A stretch of 14,474 nt of DNA from Bacteroidota bacterium (GTDB taxonomy: Bacteria > Bacteroidota > Bacteroidia > UKL13-3). This document shows positions 6,665 to 13,624 of the stretch, one piece after another (positions within the stretch are counted from its first letter, which is position 1; each line of letters begins with the position of its first letter). Both the position numbers and the translations under genes were made by a program. Below the pieces are notes generated by a model. It saw nothing but the letters and a program-made list of their open reading frames with translations. It searched no databases and was not told the DNA's origin. The stretch covers positions 1 to 14,474 of the forward strand of contig CANFSD010000021.1 in assembly GCA_947449515.1 (NCBI GenBank), given 5' to 3'.

Positions 6665-8536
6665 AATGTTTAGCAACAAAGAATTTCCAATGACTATTAC
6701 ATCACTAAAGGCCATAGAAAGCGCACCCATCATGGGATGCATATAACCAGCAGCTGCCAGAGGAATGCAAACCACATTGTATAAAAAAGCCCAAAAGAGG
6801 TTTTGCTTAATGGTTTTATAGGTAAGTTTACTTATCAAATGTGCTTCTTGCAAGGCCATTAAATCGTTGCGCATGAGCACTAAATTGGCTGCTTTAATAG
6901 CAATATCGCTGCCTTTGGCAAATGATACCCCAACAGAAACTTTGCTTAAAGCAGGTGCATCATTTACGCCATCGCCCACCATTACCAATGGTTCTACCAA
7001 AGATTGTTGTTCTATATAAGCCAGTTTTTGGGCAGGATTTTGCTCAAACTTTCCTTCCGAAATACCTAATAAACTGCTTACCTGTAATACTTTCTTTTTT
7101 CTATCTCCACTTAATAAAACCGTTTCTACATGATGCTTTTTAAAATAGCTCATGAGCTCATTGGCACCCGCTTTCATTTCATCAGACATATTCCATTTTG
7201 CAATAATTATAACACCTTTTACAAAGTATAAATCAAAGCTATCATCCAACAATTCTAAATGCTTGGCTGAGGCAATTTTATAAACCGTGCCATTGGCATC
7301 TTGCGCATGCATACCTGCACCTTTTACTTCCTCAATTTGGGTAAAATAGCTTTGTGTTCCTTTCCAATTTGGGTAATTAGCCACCAAAGCTTTTGCAATT
7401 GGGTGCGATGAATGCACTTCCATTTCATAAATCATTTCTTTCACTTCTTTCTCTTGGCTCGGTTCGAACCAAAAATCTGTGAAAATAAATTGCCCTGTGC
7501 TGAGCGTTCCGGTTTTGTCGAAAATGATTTTTTTGCTTTTGGCAAAGTTTTCTAAAACCTCACCACCCTTAATTAAAATGCCTCTTTTAGCAGCTTTGCC
7601 TATGCCTACCATTATAGCAGTTGGGGTTGCTAAACCCATTGCGCAAGGACAAGAAATAACCAGAACCGCCACTGCACGGAGCATACTTTGGGCCGAACCT
7701 AAATCGAGCCAAAAATAACTGACAATAAATGTAATGAGTGAAATTAAAATAACTACCGGCACAAATACCGCACTAACTTGATCTCCTAATTTTTGAATGG
7801 TTGGCTTACTTCCTTGAGCTTTTTTTACCATTTCAATTATTTGCGAAAGGGTACTTTCTTTGAGTGAAGTGCTAACTTCTACTTGTATATTCCCATTGAG
7901 CAAATGCGTGCCTCCAATTACCTTATCCCCTATTTTCTTGTGAACAGGCATGGTTTCTCCACTCATTAATTGTTCATCGCATTCGGCATCACCGTTTAAA
8001 ACAATGGCATCAATTGGAACAATATCTCCAATATTTATTTGAAGCCTGTTCCCAATTTTTAATTGCGCTACCTCCACTTCTTTTACTTCCCAAACACCTG
8101 CTACCTCCACCAATAATTTAGCGGTTTTTACTTGTAAATTACTGAGACTTTGAATGGCATTGGTGGTTTTTTTAACCGCACGTTTTTCTAATAAATTGCC
8201 AAACAAAACCAAAGAAATAATGCTGGCACCTGTTTCAAAAAACAGGTAATTGTGCATTTCTGGACTGTTGTAATAATAAAATGTGCCAAACAAACTGTAG
8301 AAGAAAGAGGCGGCGGCTCCCATAAAAATTAATACATCCATATTAGGAACACCTGCGCGTAAACTATGGTAGGCAGATTTGCCAAAAAACCATAAACCTA
8401 ATGAATAAACGGGGATAGATAAGGCCAATTGCACGATGGGATTATGCAAAGGTGCCCATGGCAAAAACATGTGCAATGCCAATGGAATGGCAAAAATTAA
8501 GCTAAAGCTTAGTTTAGATTCAAGACTGGCTAAGAT
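6644..8536 (-). CDS. copA: Copper-exporting P1B-type ATPase core, in the -1 frame relative to its HMA domain
   Basis: This inner-membrane Cu(I) exporter is driven by ATP. From the slip site at 8536 it reads 630 residues: two N-terminal helices, the actuator motif SGE (for TGE), the metal-binding helix with CPC in ISCPCAMGLATPTA, the phosphorylation site DKTGT, the HP motif in SSHPIAK, GDGVNDAPAL, YN in the seventh helix (FLYNVV) and MAFSD in the eighth (usually MxxSS). Numbered on the 712-residue frameshift product, these are SGE 274-276, CPC 378-380 and D422. The first possible start in this frame is TTG at 8482, which falls inside helix 1. No ATG, GTG or TTG lies between the upstream in-frame stop (8558-8560) and that TTG, so independent initiation would truncate the first helix. 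Sequence before it reads SKLSFSLIFAIP, a normal continuation from the HMA domain. The gene is therefore probably expressed as a frameshift fusion or is broken by one base. Confidence 0.85.
   Translation of the reverse strand: MLASLESKLSFSLIFAIPLALHMFLPWAPLHNPIVQLALSIPVYSLGLWFFGKSAYHSLRAGVPNMDVLIFMGAAASFFYSLFGTFYYYNSPEMHNYLFFETGASIISLVLFGNLLEKRAVKKTTNAIQSLSNLQVKTAKLLVEVAGVWEVKEVEVAQLKIGNRLQINIGDIVPIDAIVLNGDAECDEQLMSGETMPVHKKIGDKVIGGTHLLNGNIQVEVSTSLKESTLSQIIEMVKKAQGSKPTIQKLGDQVSAVFVPVVILISLITFIVSYFWLDLGSAQSMLRAVAVLVISCPCAMGLATPTAIMVGIGKAAKRGILIKGGEVLENFAKSKKIIFDKTGTLSTGQFIFTDFWFEPSQEKEVKEMIYEMEVHSSHPIAKALVANYPNWKGTQSYFTQIEEVKGAGMHAQDANGTVYKIASAKHLELLDDSFDLYFVKGVIIIAKWNMSDEMKAGANELMSYFKKHHVETVLLSGDRKKKVLQVSSLLGISEGKFEQNPAQKLAYIEQQSLVEPLVMVGDGVNDAPALSKVSVGVSFAKGSDIAIKAANLVLMRNDLMALQEAHLISKLTYKTIKQNLFWAFLYNVVCIPLAAAGYMHPMMGALSMAFSDVIVIGNSLLLNIKKIKAD
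7461..7470 (+). repeat. GGTTCGAACC palindrome, copy 2
   Basis: Perfect palindrome with flanks GGCTC and AAAAA, inside copA. Relative to that gene the extended consensus runs antisense, and the codons are TGG TTC GAA CCG (Trp-Phe-Glu-Pro), unlike the other copies. Confidence 0.8.
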
Positions 8537-8781
8537 TTTTTTTTTTCGGTACCGTCGTTATTTATTTTTCGAACGGTATAACCTAAATCTTCAATACTCT
8601 CCGTTAGCAAATGAATATCGGTTCCCAAAACATTTTCAAAACGAACTTCACCCGTAGCAAAATTTACATCTACTTGTTCCATTCCTTGTTTTTCTAAGCG
8701 CTTACGCACTCCCATTGCGCAGTTGCTGCACGACATGCCATCTACAATTAATTCGGCCATTGGGATATTTTGCTCATTCAT
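8530..8781 (-). CDS. HMA copper-binding domain: N-terminus of CopA and possible free CopZ-like chaperone
   Basis: This 83-residue product has a single heavy-metal-associated domain: GMSCSNCAMGVRKRLEK with metal ligands C18 and C21, and a closing LTESIEDLGYTV. Such domains bind Cu(I) and pass it to P1B ATPases. The frame ends KKKS-stop one codon after an 11-A tract. If one A is re-read, the chain continues into CopA, giving a 712-residue protein with the usual single-HMA CopA architecture. As written, the gene makes a free chaperone-sized protein, like E. coli CopA(Z). The start is ATG 8781 or ATG 8760 (residue 8, MAELIVDG). A -7-like box at 8786-8793 would put the transcript start almost on the first ATG, so the second is plausible. 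No copper-responsive regulator gene is nearby. Confidence 0.85.
   Translation of the reverse strand: MNEQNIPMAELIVDGMSCSNCAMGVRKRLEKQGMEQVDVNFATGEVRFENVLGTDIHLLTESIEDLGYTVRKINNDGTEKKKS
8536..8546 (-). other. Slippery A11 tract joining the HMA and ATPase frames
   Basis: On the coding strand, 11 consecutive As follow ACCG and precede TCTTAG. The zero frame reads GAA AAA AAA AAA TCT TAG and stops. Stepping back one base after the last AAA gives ATC TTA GCC AGT, which is the ATPase frame. A run of 12 As would produce the fusion directly. Long A tracts are established sites of ribosomal and transcriptional slippage, as in dnaX genes and poly-A tracts of AT-rich genomes. No strong stimulatory hairpin is visible downstream. 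A one-base homopolymer error would look the same. Confidence 0.7.
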
Positions 8782-8785
8782 AACT

Positions 8786-8793
8786 CAAAGATA
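8786..8793 (-). promoter_or_regulatory. Putative -7 promoter box for the HMA/copA locus
   Basis: The reverse strand reads TATCTTTG, a match to TANNTTTG. Its 3' end is 5 nt before the ATG at 8781, so transcription would begin about at that ATG (leaderless) or leave about 20 nt before the ATG at 8760. No -33 TTTG is seen upstream. Confidence 0.35.
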
Positions 8794-8921
8794 AGAAAGC
8801 CTTTTGAAACTTGTTATATGATTAATATAAGGAAATGTAAAATAAGCAATGCACTAAATTAAATAATGACTTGGAAGATGCGCCTCAAAAAACTACTTTG
8901 CCCTTTACTTGTTTAAAGTTT

Positions 8922-9680
8922 ATGAAAGAAAATAAAAGAACCATCTTGTTTTTGGTTTTGGGGAGCTTCTTTATTGCCAATGCAATTATTGCAGAATTTT
9001 TAGGTGTAAAAATTTTCTCCCTAGAATCTGCATTGGGCATGCAACCTGTTAATTGGGATATCTTGGGCAATTCCCTCAGTTTTAACATGACGGTTGGGGT
9101 TATTCTTTGGCCAGTAGTTTTTATTATGACCGATATTATCAATGAGTATTTTGGAAGAGGTGGCGTAAAGTTGTTTTCTTATATAGCGGCGCTCTTAATT
9201 TCTTATGCTTTCCTTGCCATTTTCATGGGCATTCATTTACCAGCCGCAGATTTTTGGATCACCAAACAAACAGCCACTGGAAGCATCAATATGCAAGATG
9301 CCTACCAAGCCATATTTGGGCAGGGTTTATGGATAATTATTGGGTCTTTATTTGCCTTTTTAATTGGGCAATTTGTAGACGTTTGGGTTTTCCATTATGT
9401 AAAAAAGAAAACCGGAAACAAAAACCTTTGGTTACGCTCTACCGGATCTACCTTGGTTTCGCAGCTCATAGATAGCTTTGTGGTTTTGTTTATAGCCTTC
9501 TATATTGGAGCTGGCTGGGATATCAAATTGGTTTTAGGAATTTGTGCCGTAAACTATGTATATAAATTGGTAGTAGCATTGCTGCTCACACCTGTATTAT
9601 ATGGAGTACACGCCATTATAGATTCCTATTTAGGCAAAGAATTGGCAGAAAGCATGATGCGCGAAGCCCATGAAAATTAA
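8922..9680 (+). CDS. yhhQ: Queuosine precursor transporter (YhhQ/VUT family)
   Basis: This inner-membrane protein imports queuine-pathway precursors (preQ0/preQ1) for queuosine modification of tRNA wobble positions. The 252 residues contain six hydrophobic segments. Family hallmarks are FFIANAIIAEFLGVKIF in helix 1, MTDIINEYFG after helix 2, and GQFVDVWVFHYVKKKTG after helix 4, followed by LRSTGSTLVSQLIDSFVV. The ATG at 8922 (MKENKRT) is chosen over a TTG at 8871: it begins immediately before the first helix, where homologues usually start, and the extra 17 residues contain no recognisable feature. The gene is divergent from the HMA/copA locus across about 140 nt. It ends 7 nt from the stop of the convergent lipoprotein gene. 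No queuosine biosynthesis gene is in the window. Assignment to the family is firm; the exact substrate is inferred from the family. Confidence 0.92.
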   Translation: MKENKRTILFLVLGSFFIANAIIAEFLGVKIFSLESALGMQPVNWDILGNSLSFNMTVGVILWPVVFIMTDIINEYFGRGGVKLFSYIAALLISYAFLAIFMGIHLPAADFWITKQTATGSINMQDAYQAIFGQGLWIIIGSLFAFLIGQFVDVWVFHYVKKKTGNKNLWLRSTGSTLVSQLIDSFVVLFIAFYIGAGWDIKLVLGICAVNYVYKLVVALLLTPVLYGVHAIIDSYLGKELAESMMREAHEN

Positions 9681-9687
9681 TCCAAAA

Positions 9688-10125
9688 TTACTTTTTGGTT
9701 AGGTATAAAATTCTTTCGTTTTTATTACCACTACCAGTATCTAAATAACCTGTTAAGATTAATTTTGTGCTAGAAATTTGTTGTATTTGGTAAGCTTGGT
9801 TAATCCAATCAATCTCAGAAATTACAATTGAATTAGCACTGCTGGTGTATTTCCAAGTAATGGCGAAATCTGAACCAGAGTGGGTCATAACACCTGTTTG
9901 GTTGTCTGAATTAAAATGGTAAACGCCCAAATTAGGCCATGTTTCTAAACGAATTTTCAATCCGTTTTCATAAATATCATTTACAATTACACTGTCGCGG
10001 TTCCAAGTACCAACAAAATCTATTGCACCACTAGCAGGTGTTGGATCATTGGTTGGATCGGGCTGACAAGCAGAAAAAGTTAAAAATAGACCTAAGGCTA
10101 TAAGGGTAGTTTTTTTCAAAATCAT
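9688..10125 (-). CDS. Small lipoprotein with a lipocalin-like domain
   Basis: The 145-residue protein has a lipoprotein signal: MILKK, a hydrophobic core, and lipobox FSAC with lipidation at C20. A flexible Pro/Asn/Thr-rich linker (QPDPTNDPTPASG) follows. The remainder (about 35-145) starts FVGTWNRDSV and continues as alternating beta-strand segments (GVYHFNSD, AITWKYT, YQIQQISSTKLILTGYLD, ERILYLTKK). This is the layout of small Bacteroidota lipocalin-like lipoproteins that open with a GTW motif. No ligand or enzymatic residues can be identified. It is convergent with the queuosine transporter gene (7 nt between stops) and divergent from folK across 76 nt. That gap is AT-rich and shows only a poor -7 match (TATTATTG) just upstream of folK. 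Confidence 0.75.
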   Translation of the reverse strand: MILKKTTLIALGLFLTFSACQPDPTNDPTPASGAIDFVGTWNRDSVIVNDIYENGLKIRLETWPNLGVYHFNSDNQTGVMTHSGSDFAITWKYTSSANSIVISEIDWINQAYQIQQISSTKLILTGYLDTGSGNKNERILYLTKK

Positions 10126-10201
10126 ATGACTTCAAAAAAAAGGAAACATTTTCTGAAAATAAAATGAGTTACCCAATTCGTTTTTAACTTATTATTGCCG
10201 T

Positions 10202-10693
10202 ATGCCACATTTAGTATACATATTATTGGGTTCGAACCAAGGCAATTTGGCCCAACAGCTTGATAATGCTTGCTTGGCAATAGAAAATCAAATTGGCTCA
10301 ATAGAAAATAAATCCTCTTTTTACCAAACTGCGGCATGGGGTAATACCCAACAAGCAGCTTTTTTAAACCAGGTTATTTCGGTTCGAACCAACTTAGCGC
10401 CCAACGAAACCTTAGAGAAACTATTAGGGATTGAAACCCAAATGGGCAGGCAAAGAATTGAAAAATGGGAGCCGAGAATTATTGATTTGGACATCCTTTT
10501 TTACGACAATATAATTTTAAAAGAAGCACAATTAATTATTCCTCACCCATACATACAAGACCGGAGGTTTACCCTTATTCCACTGGTAGAAATGGCACCC
10601 CAAATGGTACACCCCCTCCTTCAATTGAGTATGGAAAAACTCTTGGAAATTTGCCCCGACCCCTTGATGGTGGAAAAAATGGGTGGAAATTAA
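10202..10693 (+). CDS. folK: 6-hydroxymethyl-7,8-dihydropterin pyrophosphokinase (HPPK)
   Basis: FolK transfers pyrophosphate from ATP to 6-hydroxymethyl-7,8-dihydropterin, a step of folate synthesis in the cytoplasm. The 163 residues carry the N-terminal LGSNQGN motif (9-15), the signature KWEPRIIDLDILFYD with Mg-binding D95 and D97 and R92, and IPHPYIQDRRFTLIPL with H115 and R121. These positions match E. coli HPPK numbering. The ATG at 10202 begins directly before the first strand. Two GGTTCGAACC palindromes lie inside the gene, at 10229 (encoding the conserved GSNQ) and at 10381 (encoding SVRT in another frame). The deoxynucleoside kinase gene follows 26 nt later, and the two probably share a transcript. 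Confidence 0.95.
   Translation: MPHLVYILLGSNQGNLAQQLDNACLAIENQIGSIENKSSFYQTAAWGNTQQAAFLNQVISVRTNLAPNETLEKLLGIETQMGRQRIEKWEPRIIDLDILFYDNIILKEAQLIIPHPYIQDRRFTLIPLVEMAPQMVHPLLQLSMEKLLEICPDPLMVEKMGGN
10229..10238 (+). repeat. GGTTCGAACC palindrome, copy 3
   Basis: Perfect palindrome with flanks TATTG and AAGGC, at codons 10-13 of folK. It encodes the conserved GSNQ of HPPK. The left flank is G rather than C, the only departure from C at that position among the six perfect copies. Confidence 0.8.
10381..10390 (+). repeat. GGTTCGAACC palindrome, copy 4
   Basis: Perfect palindrome with flanks ATTTC and AACTT, the second copy in folK, 152 nt after copy 3. It is read in a different frame as TCG GTT CGA ACC (Ser-Val-Arg-Thr). 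Confidence 0.8.
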
Positions 10694-10719
10694 GTATTTA
10701 AACGCCCATTTTTGAGATC

Positions 10720-11373
10720 TTGAGCAAGCAAAACAATTATTCTTTTATAGCCATTGAAGGCAATATTGGTGCGGGTAAATCTACCCTGGCAACCATGCTG
10801 GCTGCAGATTGGAAAGCGCGCTTGATTATGGAAGAATTTGAAGACAATTCTTTTCTTCCTAAATTTTATGAAGACGCCAGAAGGTACGCTTTTCCTCTAG
10901 AAATGAGCTTTTTAGCTGCGCGTTTCAACCAATTAAAAAGACAATTACCCGAGCAAGATTTATTCAATGAGCTGGTAATTAGCGATTATATTTTCACCAA
11001 ATGTTTGCTGTTCTCAAAAGTAAATTTAGACGAGGATGAATATGAATTGTATGCCAAAATGTTCAATATTATTTTGCAACAATTGCCAAAACCTGATTTA
11101 TTGATTTACCTCCACGCCCCTATTGAAAGGCTGCAATGGAATATCTCAAACAGAGGCCGTTCCTATGAACAGCATATTCAAGATCAATACCTGGAGAACC
11201 TTCAGAAGAATTATTTTAATTACCTGCACACCAGCACAGATCAAAGAATTTTACTCATAGATTGTTCTAATATTGATTTTGTAAAAAATCCAGAACATTA
11301 CGAACAAATCAAAGAATTGGCGGGAAGAAAATATGAACCGGGCATTCATCATTTCCATATTCTAGAAGCATAA
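10720..11373 (+). CDS. Deoxynucleoside kinase (dAK/dGK type)
   Basis: This cytoplasmic salvage enzyme phosphorylates deoxynucleosides to dNMPs using ATP. The 217 residues open with the P-loop GNIGAGKST (14-22). The acceptor region includes MEEFEDNSFLPKFYED and FPLEMSFLAARFNQ. The catalytic-centre segment VISDYIFTKCLLFSKVNL has SDY where many homologues have DR. PDLLIYLHAP and the lid-like RGRSYEQHI, which carries Arg residues for phosphate binding, follow. This matches bacterial deoxyadenosine/deoxyguanosine kinases; which nucleoside is preferred cannot be read from sequence. The start is TTG at 10720: there is no Met before the P-loop, and TTG is the only common start codon that keeps it. 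The stop overlaps the next gene's ATG by one base (TAATG), so translation is probably coupled. Confidence 0.9.
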   Translation: MSKQNNYSFIAIEGNIGAGKSTLATMLAADWKARLIMEEFEDNSFLPKFYEDARRYAFPLEMSFLAARFNQLKRQLPEQDLFNELVISDYIFTKCLLFSKVNLDEDEYELYAKMFNIILQQLPKPDLLIYLHAPIERLQWNISNRGRSYEQHIQDQYLENLQKNYFNYLHTSTDQRILLIDCSNIDFVKNPEHYEQIKELAGRKYEPGIHHFHILEA

Positions 11374-12005
11374 TGGCAAAATCGTCGAAACTGATGAGCA
11401 TAGCCTATTTGCCAAATATAGCATGGTTTCAGCAGGCCTTGCAGGCGAAGGAAGTGTTTATTGAAACCAAAGAAAATTACATTAAACAAAGTTACCGCAA
11501 CCGCTGCAAAATATTAAGTGCCAATGGCCCTTTAGATTTAAGCATTCCTGTTTTACACTTAAGCGCTAAACAACTTATTTCTGAAATAAAAACACAAGAA
11601 CAAGAAGCTTGGCAAAAGAAGCATTGGCAGGCCATTTGCGCCGCTTATGGGAAGTCGGCTTTCTTTCTTTATTACAGAGATAAATTAGAAAATATATTCT
11701 TAAAACAAAGCTTTGACAACCTGTTTGAATTTAACTTGGCACTCATTCAAACTTTGATTGCCATGCTTAAAATTGAATTGAAATTTCAATTTACGGAAAG
11801 CTTTGAACCCCTGTGTAACGAGCACCTAGACTTTAGAAATTACTTTCATGCAAAAGGAATTGCAGCCAGTAAAGAATTGGTTTTTGAAAAAAAATACGAC
11901 CAAGTTTTTGCGGAAAAATTTCCTTTTCAAGCCAATTTATCCATCATAGATTTGTTGTTTAATGTTGGCCCATTAAGCAAAGAATTCTTGCTGCAAAAAA
12001 ATTAA
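11373..12005 (+). CDS. WbqC-like family protein
   Basis: The 210-residue cytoplasmic protein matches the WbqC-like family by its opening AYLPNIAWFQQAL, then ENYIKQSYRNRCKILSANGPLDLSIPV, WQKKHWQAICAAYGKSAFFLYY, and a C-terminal region ending FNVGPLSKEFL. The family is named after a gene found in O-antigen clusters. In Bacteroidota it also occurs outside such clusters, as here. Its biochemical activity is not established, so no reaction is proposed. The ATG at 11373 overlaps the stop of the deoxynucleoside kinase gene (TAATG). Together with folK it forms a tightly packed three-gene unit. No glycan gene is nearby. Confidence 0.85.
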   Translation: MAKSSKLMSIAYLPNIAWFQQALQAKEVFIETKENYIKQSYRNRCKILSANGPLDLSIPVLHLSAKQLISEIKTQEQEAWQKKHWQAICAAYGKSAFFLYYRDKLENIFLKQSFDNLFEFNLALIQTLIAMLKIELKFQFTESFEPLCNEHLDFRNYFHAKGIAASKELVFEKKYDQVFAEKFPFQANLSIIDLLFNVGPLSKEFLLQKN

Positions 12006-12019
12006 CTATAAAATATTTC

Positions 12020-12029
12020 GGTTCGAACC
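12020..12029 (+). repeat. GGTTCGAACC palindrome, copy 5 (intergenic)
   Basis: Perfect palindrome with flanks ATTTC and AAACG, in the 38-nt gap between the WbqC-like gene and the serine hydrolase gene. It ends 14 nt before the hydrolase ATG. This is the only non-coding copy and carries the full 16-nt consensus. Confidence 0.8.
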
Positions 12030-12043
12030 AAACGCTATTACCC

Positions 12044-13624
12044 ATGAAAACAAAATTGAATAAATTACTCGCAAGTCTATTATTTATTAGCCTTTGCAGC
12101 ATTCAAATGAGTTATTCTCAGAATAACTTTATTGCAGATTCACTAGATATTTATGTGCAAAGAGAAATGCAACGTTGGCAAGTTCCCGGCATGGCCATTG
12201 CCATTGTTAAAGATGGAAAAGTGGTTGTTTGTAAAGGATATGGTTACGCAAATATAGAAAGTAAAACGCCGGTAGATGCCTATACTTTATTTCAAATTGC
12301 CTCTAATAGTAAAGCCTTCACAGGCACTGCCATAGCCCTTTTAGACTATGAAAAGAAATTATCATTAGATGAAAAAGTTACCAAGTACATGCCTTGGTTT
12401 AAATTGCACGAAGCTACCTCAACAGAATTATGTACCGTAAGAGATTTGCTCACCCATAGAATTGGTCATGGTACATTCCAAGGCGATTTTTTAAATTGGG
12501 GAAGCACCCTCAGCAGAAAAGAAATTATTATAGGGATGGGCCGAACCAAACCCATTTATCCATTTAGGTACAAGTATGGATATTGCAATGCAGGCTATAT
12601 TACCGCAGGTGAAATAATTCCAATAGTAACAGGACTTTCATGGGACACCTACATTAAAAATACTTTTTTTGACCCATTGGGAATGACGCATACCAACACC
12701 AGTTATTTGGACATGAAGAACGATAAAAATGCATGTACACCTTATACCTTGTATAAAGGTAAGCTGGTTTCAATGCCTTTAACCAATATTGAAAACATGG
12801 GACCTTCTGCCAGTATTAATTCTTGTGTGGCAGATATGAGCAAATGGTTATTGATGCAATTGGATGGCGGAAAATTTAATGGGGTTCAAGTAGTGCCTTA
12901 TCAAGCATTATTAGAAACCAGAAAATCGCAAATGGTTAGCAATGATTTTAATTCAAAAATGTTTCCAAGCAAGCATTTTGCAAACTATGGCTTAGGCTGG
13001 AACAGCTATGATTACCAAGGCAAACGCATTTGGGAACACAGTGGAGGTGCCAATGGATTTGTAACCAAAACAGAATTTATTCCTGAATCAAATTTAGGCG
13101 TAATAGTTTATACCAACTCAGATGCCAACAGTTTGTATGAAGCCTGCGCAAAGCAAATTATTGAAGCGTATTTAAATGTACCCTACAGAAATATTTCTGA
13201 ATTCTACTATAACAGAACACTTCCGGGCCGACAAGAAGAGGCAAAAAACTTGGACAGTTTAATGCAAATTGCCAGTAAAAAATTAAAGCCAGAAATTGCC
13301 TTGCAAAAATTTGAAGGTGTATACCAAAACAGTTTATACGGCGTAATGCGCATTAAATTGGAGAAAGGAAAACTCAATATGTATTTCTCGCACCACCCTA
13401 ATAATATTGGCCACCTTGACTATTTAGGTAACAATAAGTTCTTGTGTACTTACACCGATATTACCTGCGGCATTGAGGTATTGCCTTTTACCATTGAAGC
13501 AGGTGAGGTAAAAAATATTACCGTTAAAGTGAACAATTTTATAGATTATGAATCCTATGTTTTTGAACACTATTTAGAAAGTATTAGGATTGAGAAAAAA
13601 CAAAATTTGCCTGATCCAAACTAA
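12044..13624 (+). CDS. Secreted serine hydrolase, class C beta-lactamase/PBP-like fold
   Basis: The 526-residue protein is exported (signal peptide about 1-25, ending MSYSQ) and probably acts in the periplasm or outside the cell. The catalytic domain (about 30-380) has the SxxK motif at S87-N88-S89-K90 within FQIASNSKAFTG, YxN at Y180-C181-N182, and HxG at H332-S333-G334 in WEHSGGANGF. These place it in the beta-lactamase/penicillin-binding-like serine hydrolase family (PF00144). A C-terminal beta-rich region (about 415-515, FEGVYQNSLYGVMRIKL onward) resembles the DUF3471-type domain often attached. Substrate is unknown; such proteins include esterases and D-peptidases, and resistance to beta-lactams should not be assumed. 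One GGTTCGAACC palindrome lies 15-24 nt upstream of the ATG. The 3' end overlaps the convergent HMG-CoA lyase gene by 41 nt. Confidence 0.9.
   Translation: MKTKLNKLLASLLFISLCSIQMSYSQNNFIADSLDIYVQREMQRWQVPGMAIAIVKDGKVVVCKGYGYANIESKTPVDAYTLFQIASNSKAFTGTAIALLDYEKKLSLDEKVTKYMPWFKLHEATSTELCTVRDLLTHRIGHGTFQGDFLNWGSTLSRKEIIIGMGRTKPIYPFRYKYGYCNAGYITAGEIIPIVTGLSWDTYIKNTFFDPLGMTHTNTSYLDMKNDKNACTPYTLYKGKLVSMPLTNIENMGPSASINSCVADMSKWLLMQLDGGKFNGVQVVPYQALLETRKSQMVSNDFNSKMFPSKHFANYGLGWNSYDYQGKRIWEHSGGANGFVTKTEFIPESNLGVIVYTNSDANSLYEACAKQIIEAYLNVPYRNISEFYYNRTLPGRQEEAKNLDSLMQIASKKLKPEIALQKFEGVYQNSLYGVMRIKLEKGKLNMYFSHHPNNIGHLDYLGNNKFLCTYTDITCGIEVLPFTIEAGEVKNITVKVNNFIDYESYVFEHYLESIRIEKKQNLPDPN

Noticed and set aside
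6644..8482. Independent 612-residue ATPase starting at the TTG at 8482
   Set aside because: That TTG lies within the first membrane helix, and the frame continues upstream with sequence typical of the HMA-helix 1 linker. A start there would truncate the protein.
8871..8921. N-terminal extension of the queuosine precursor transporter from a TTG
   Set aside because: The 17 extra residues show no conserved feature, and the ATG at 8922 sits where family members start.
12044..13624. Calling the serine hydrolase an antibiotic-resistance beta-lactamase
   Set aside because: The SxxK, YxN and HxG motifs only define the broad fold. The C-terminal DUF3471-like domain and lack of an AmpC-type KTG motif favour an esterase or peptidase-like role.
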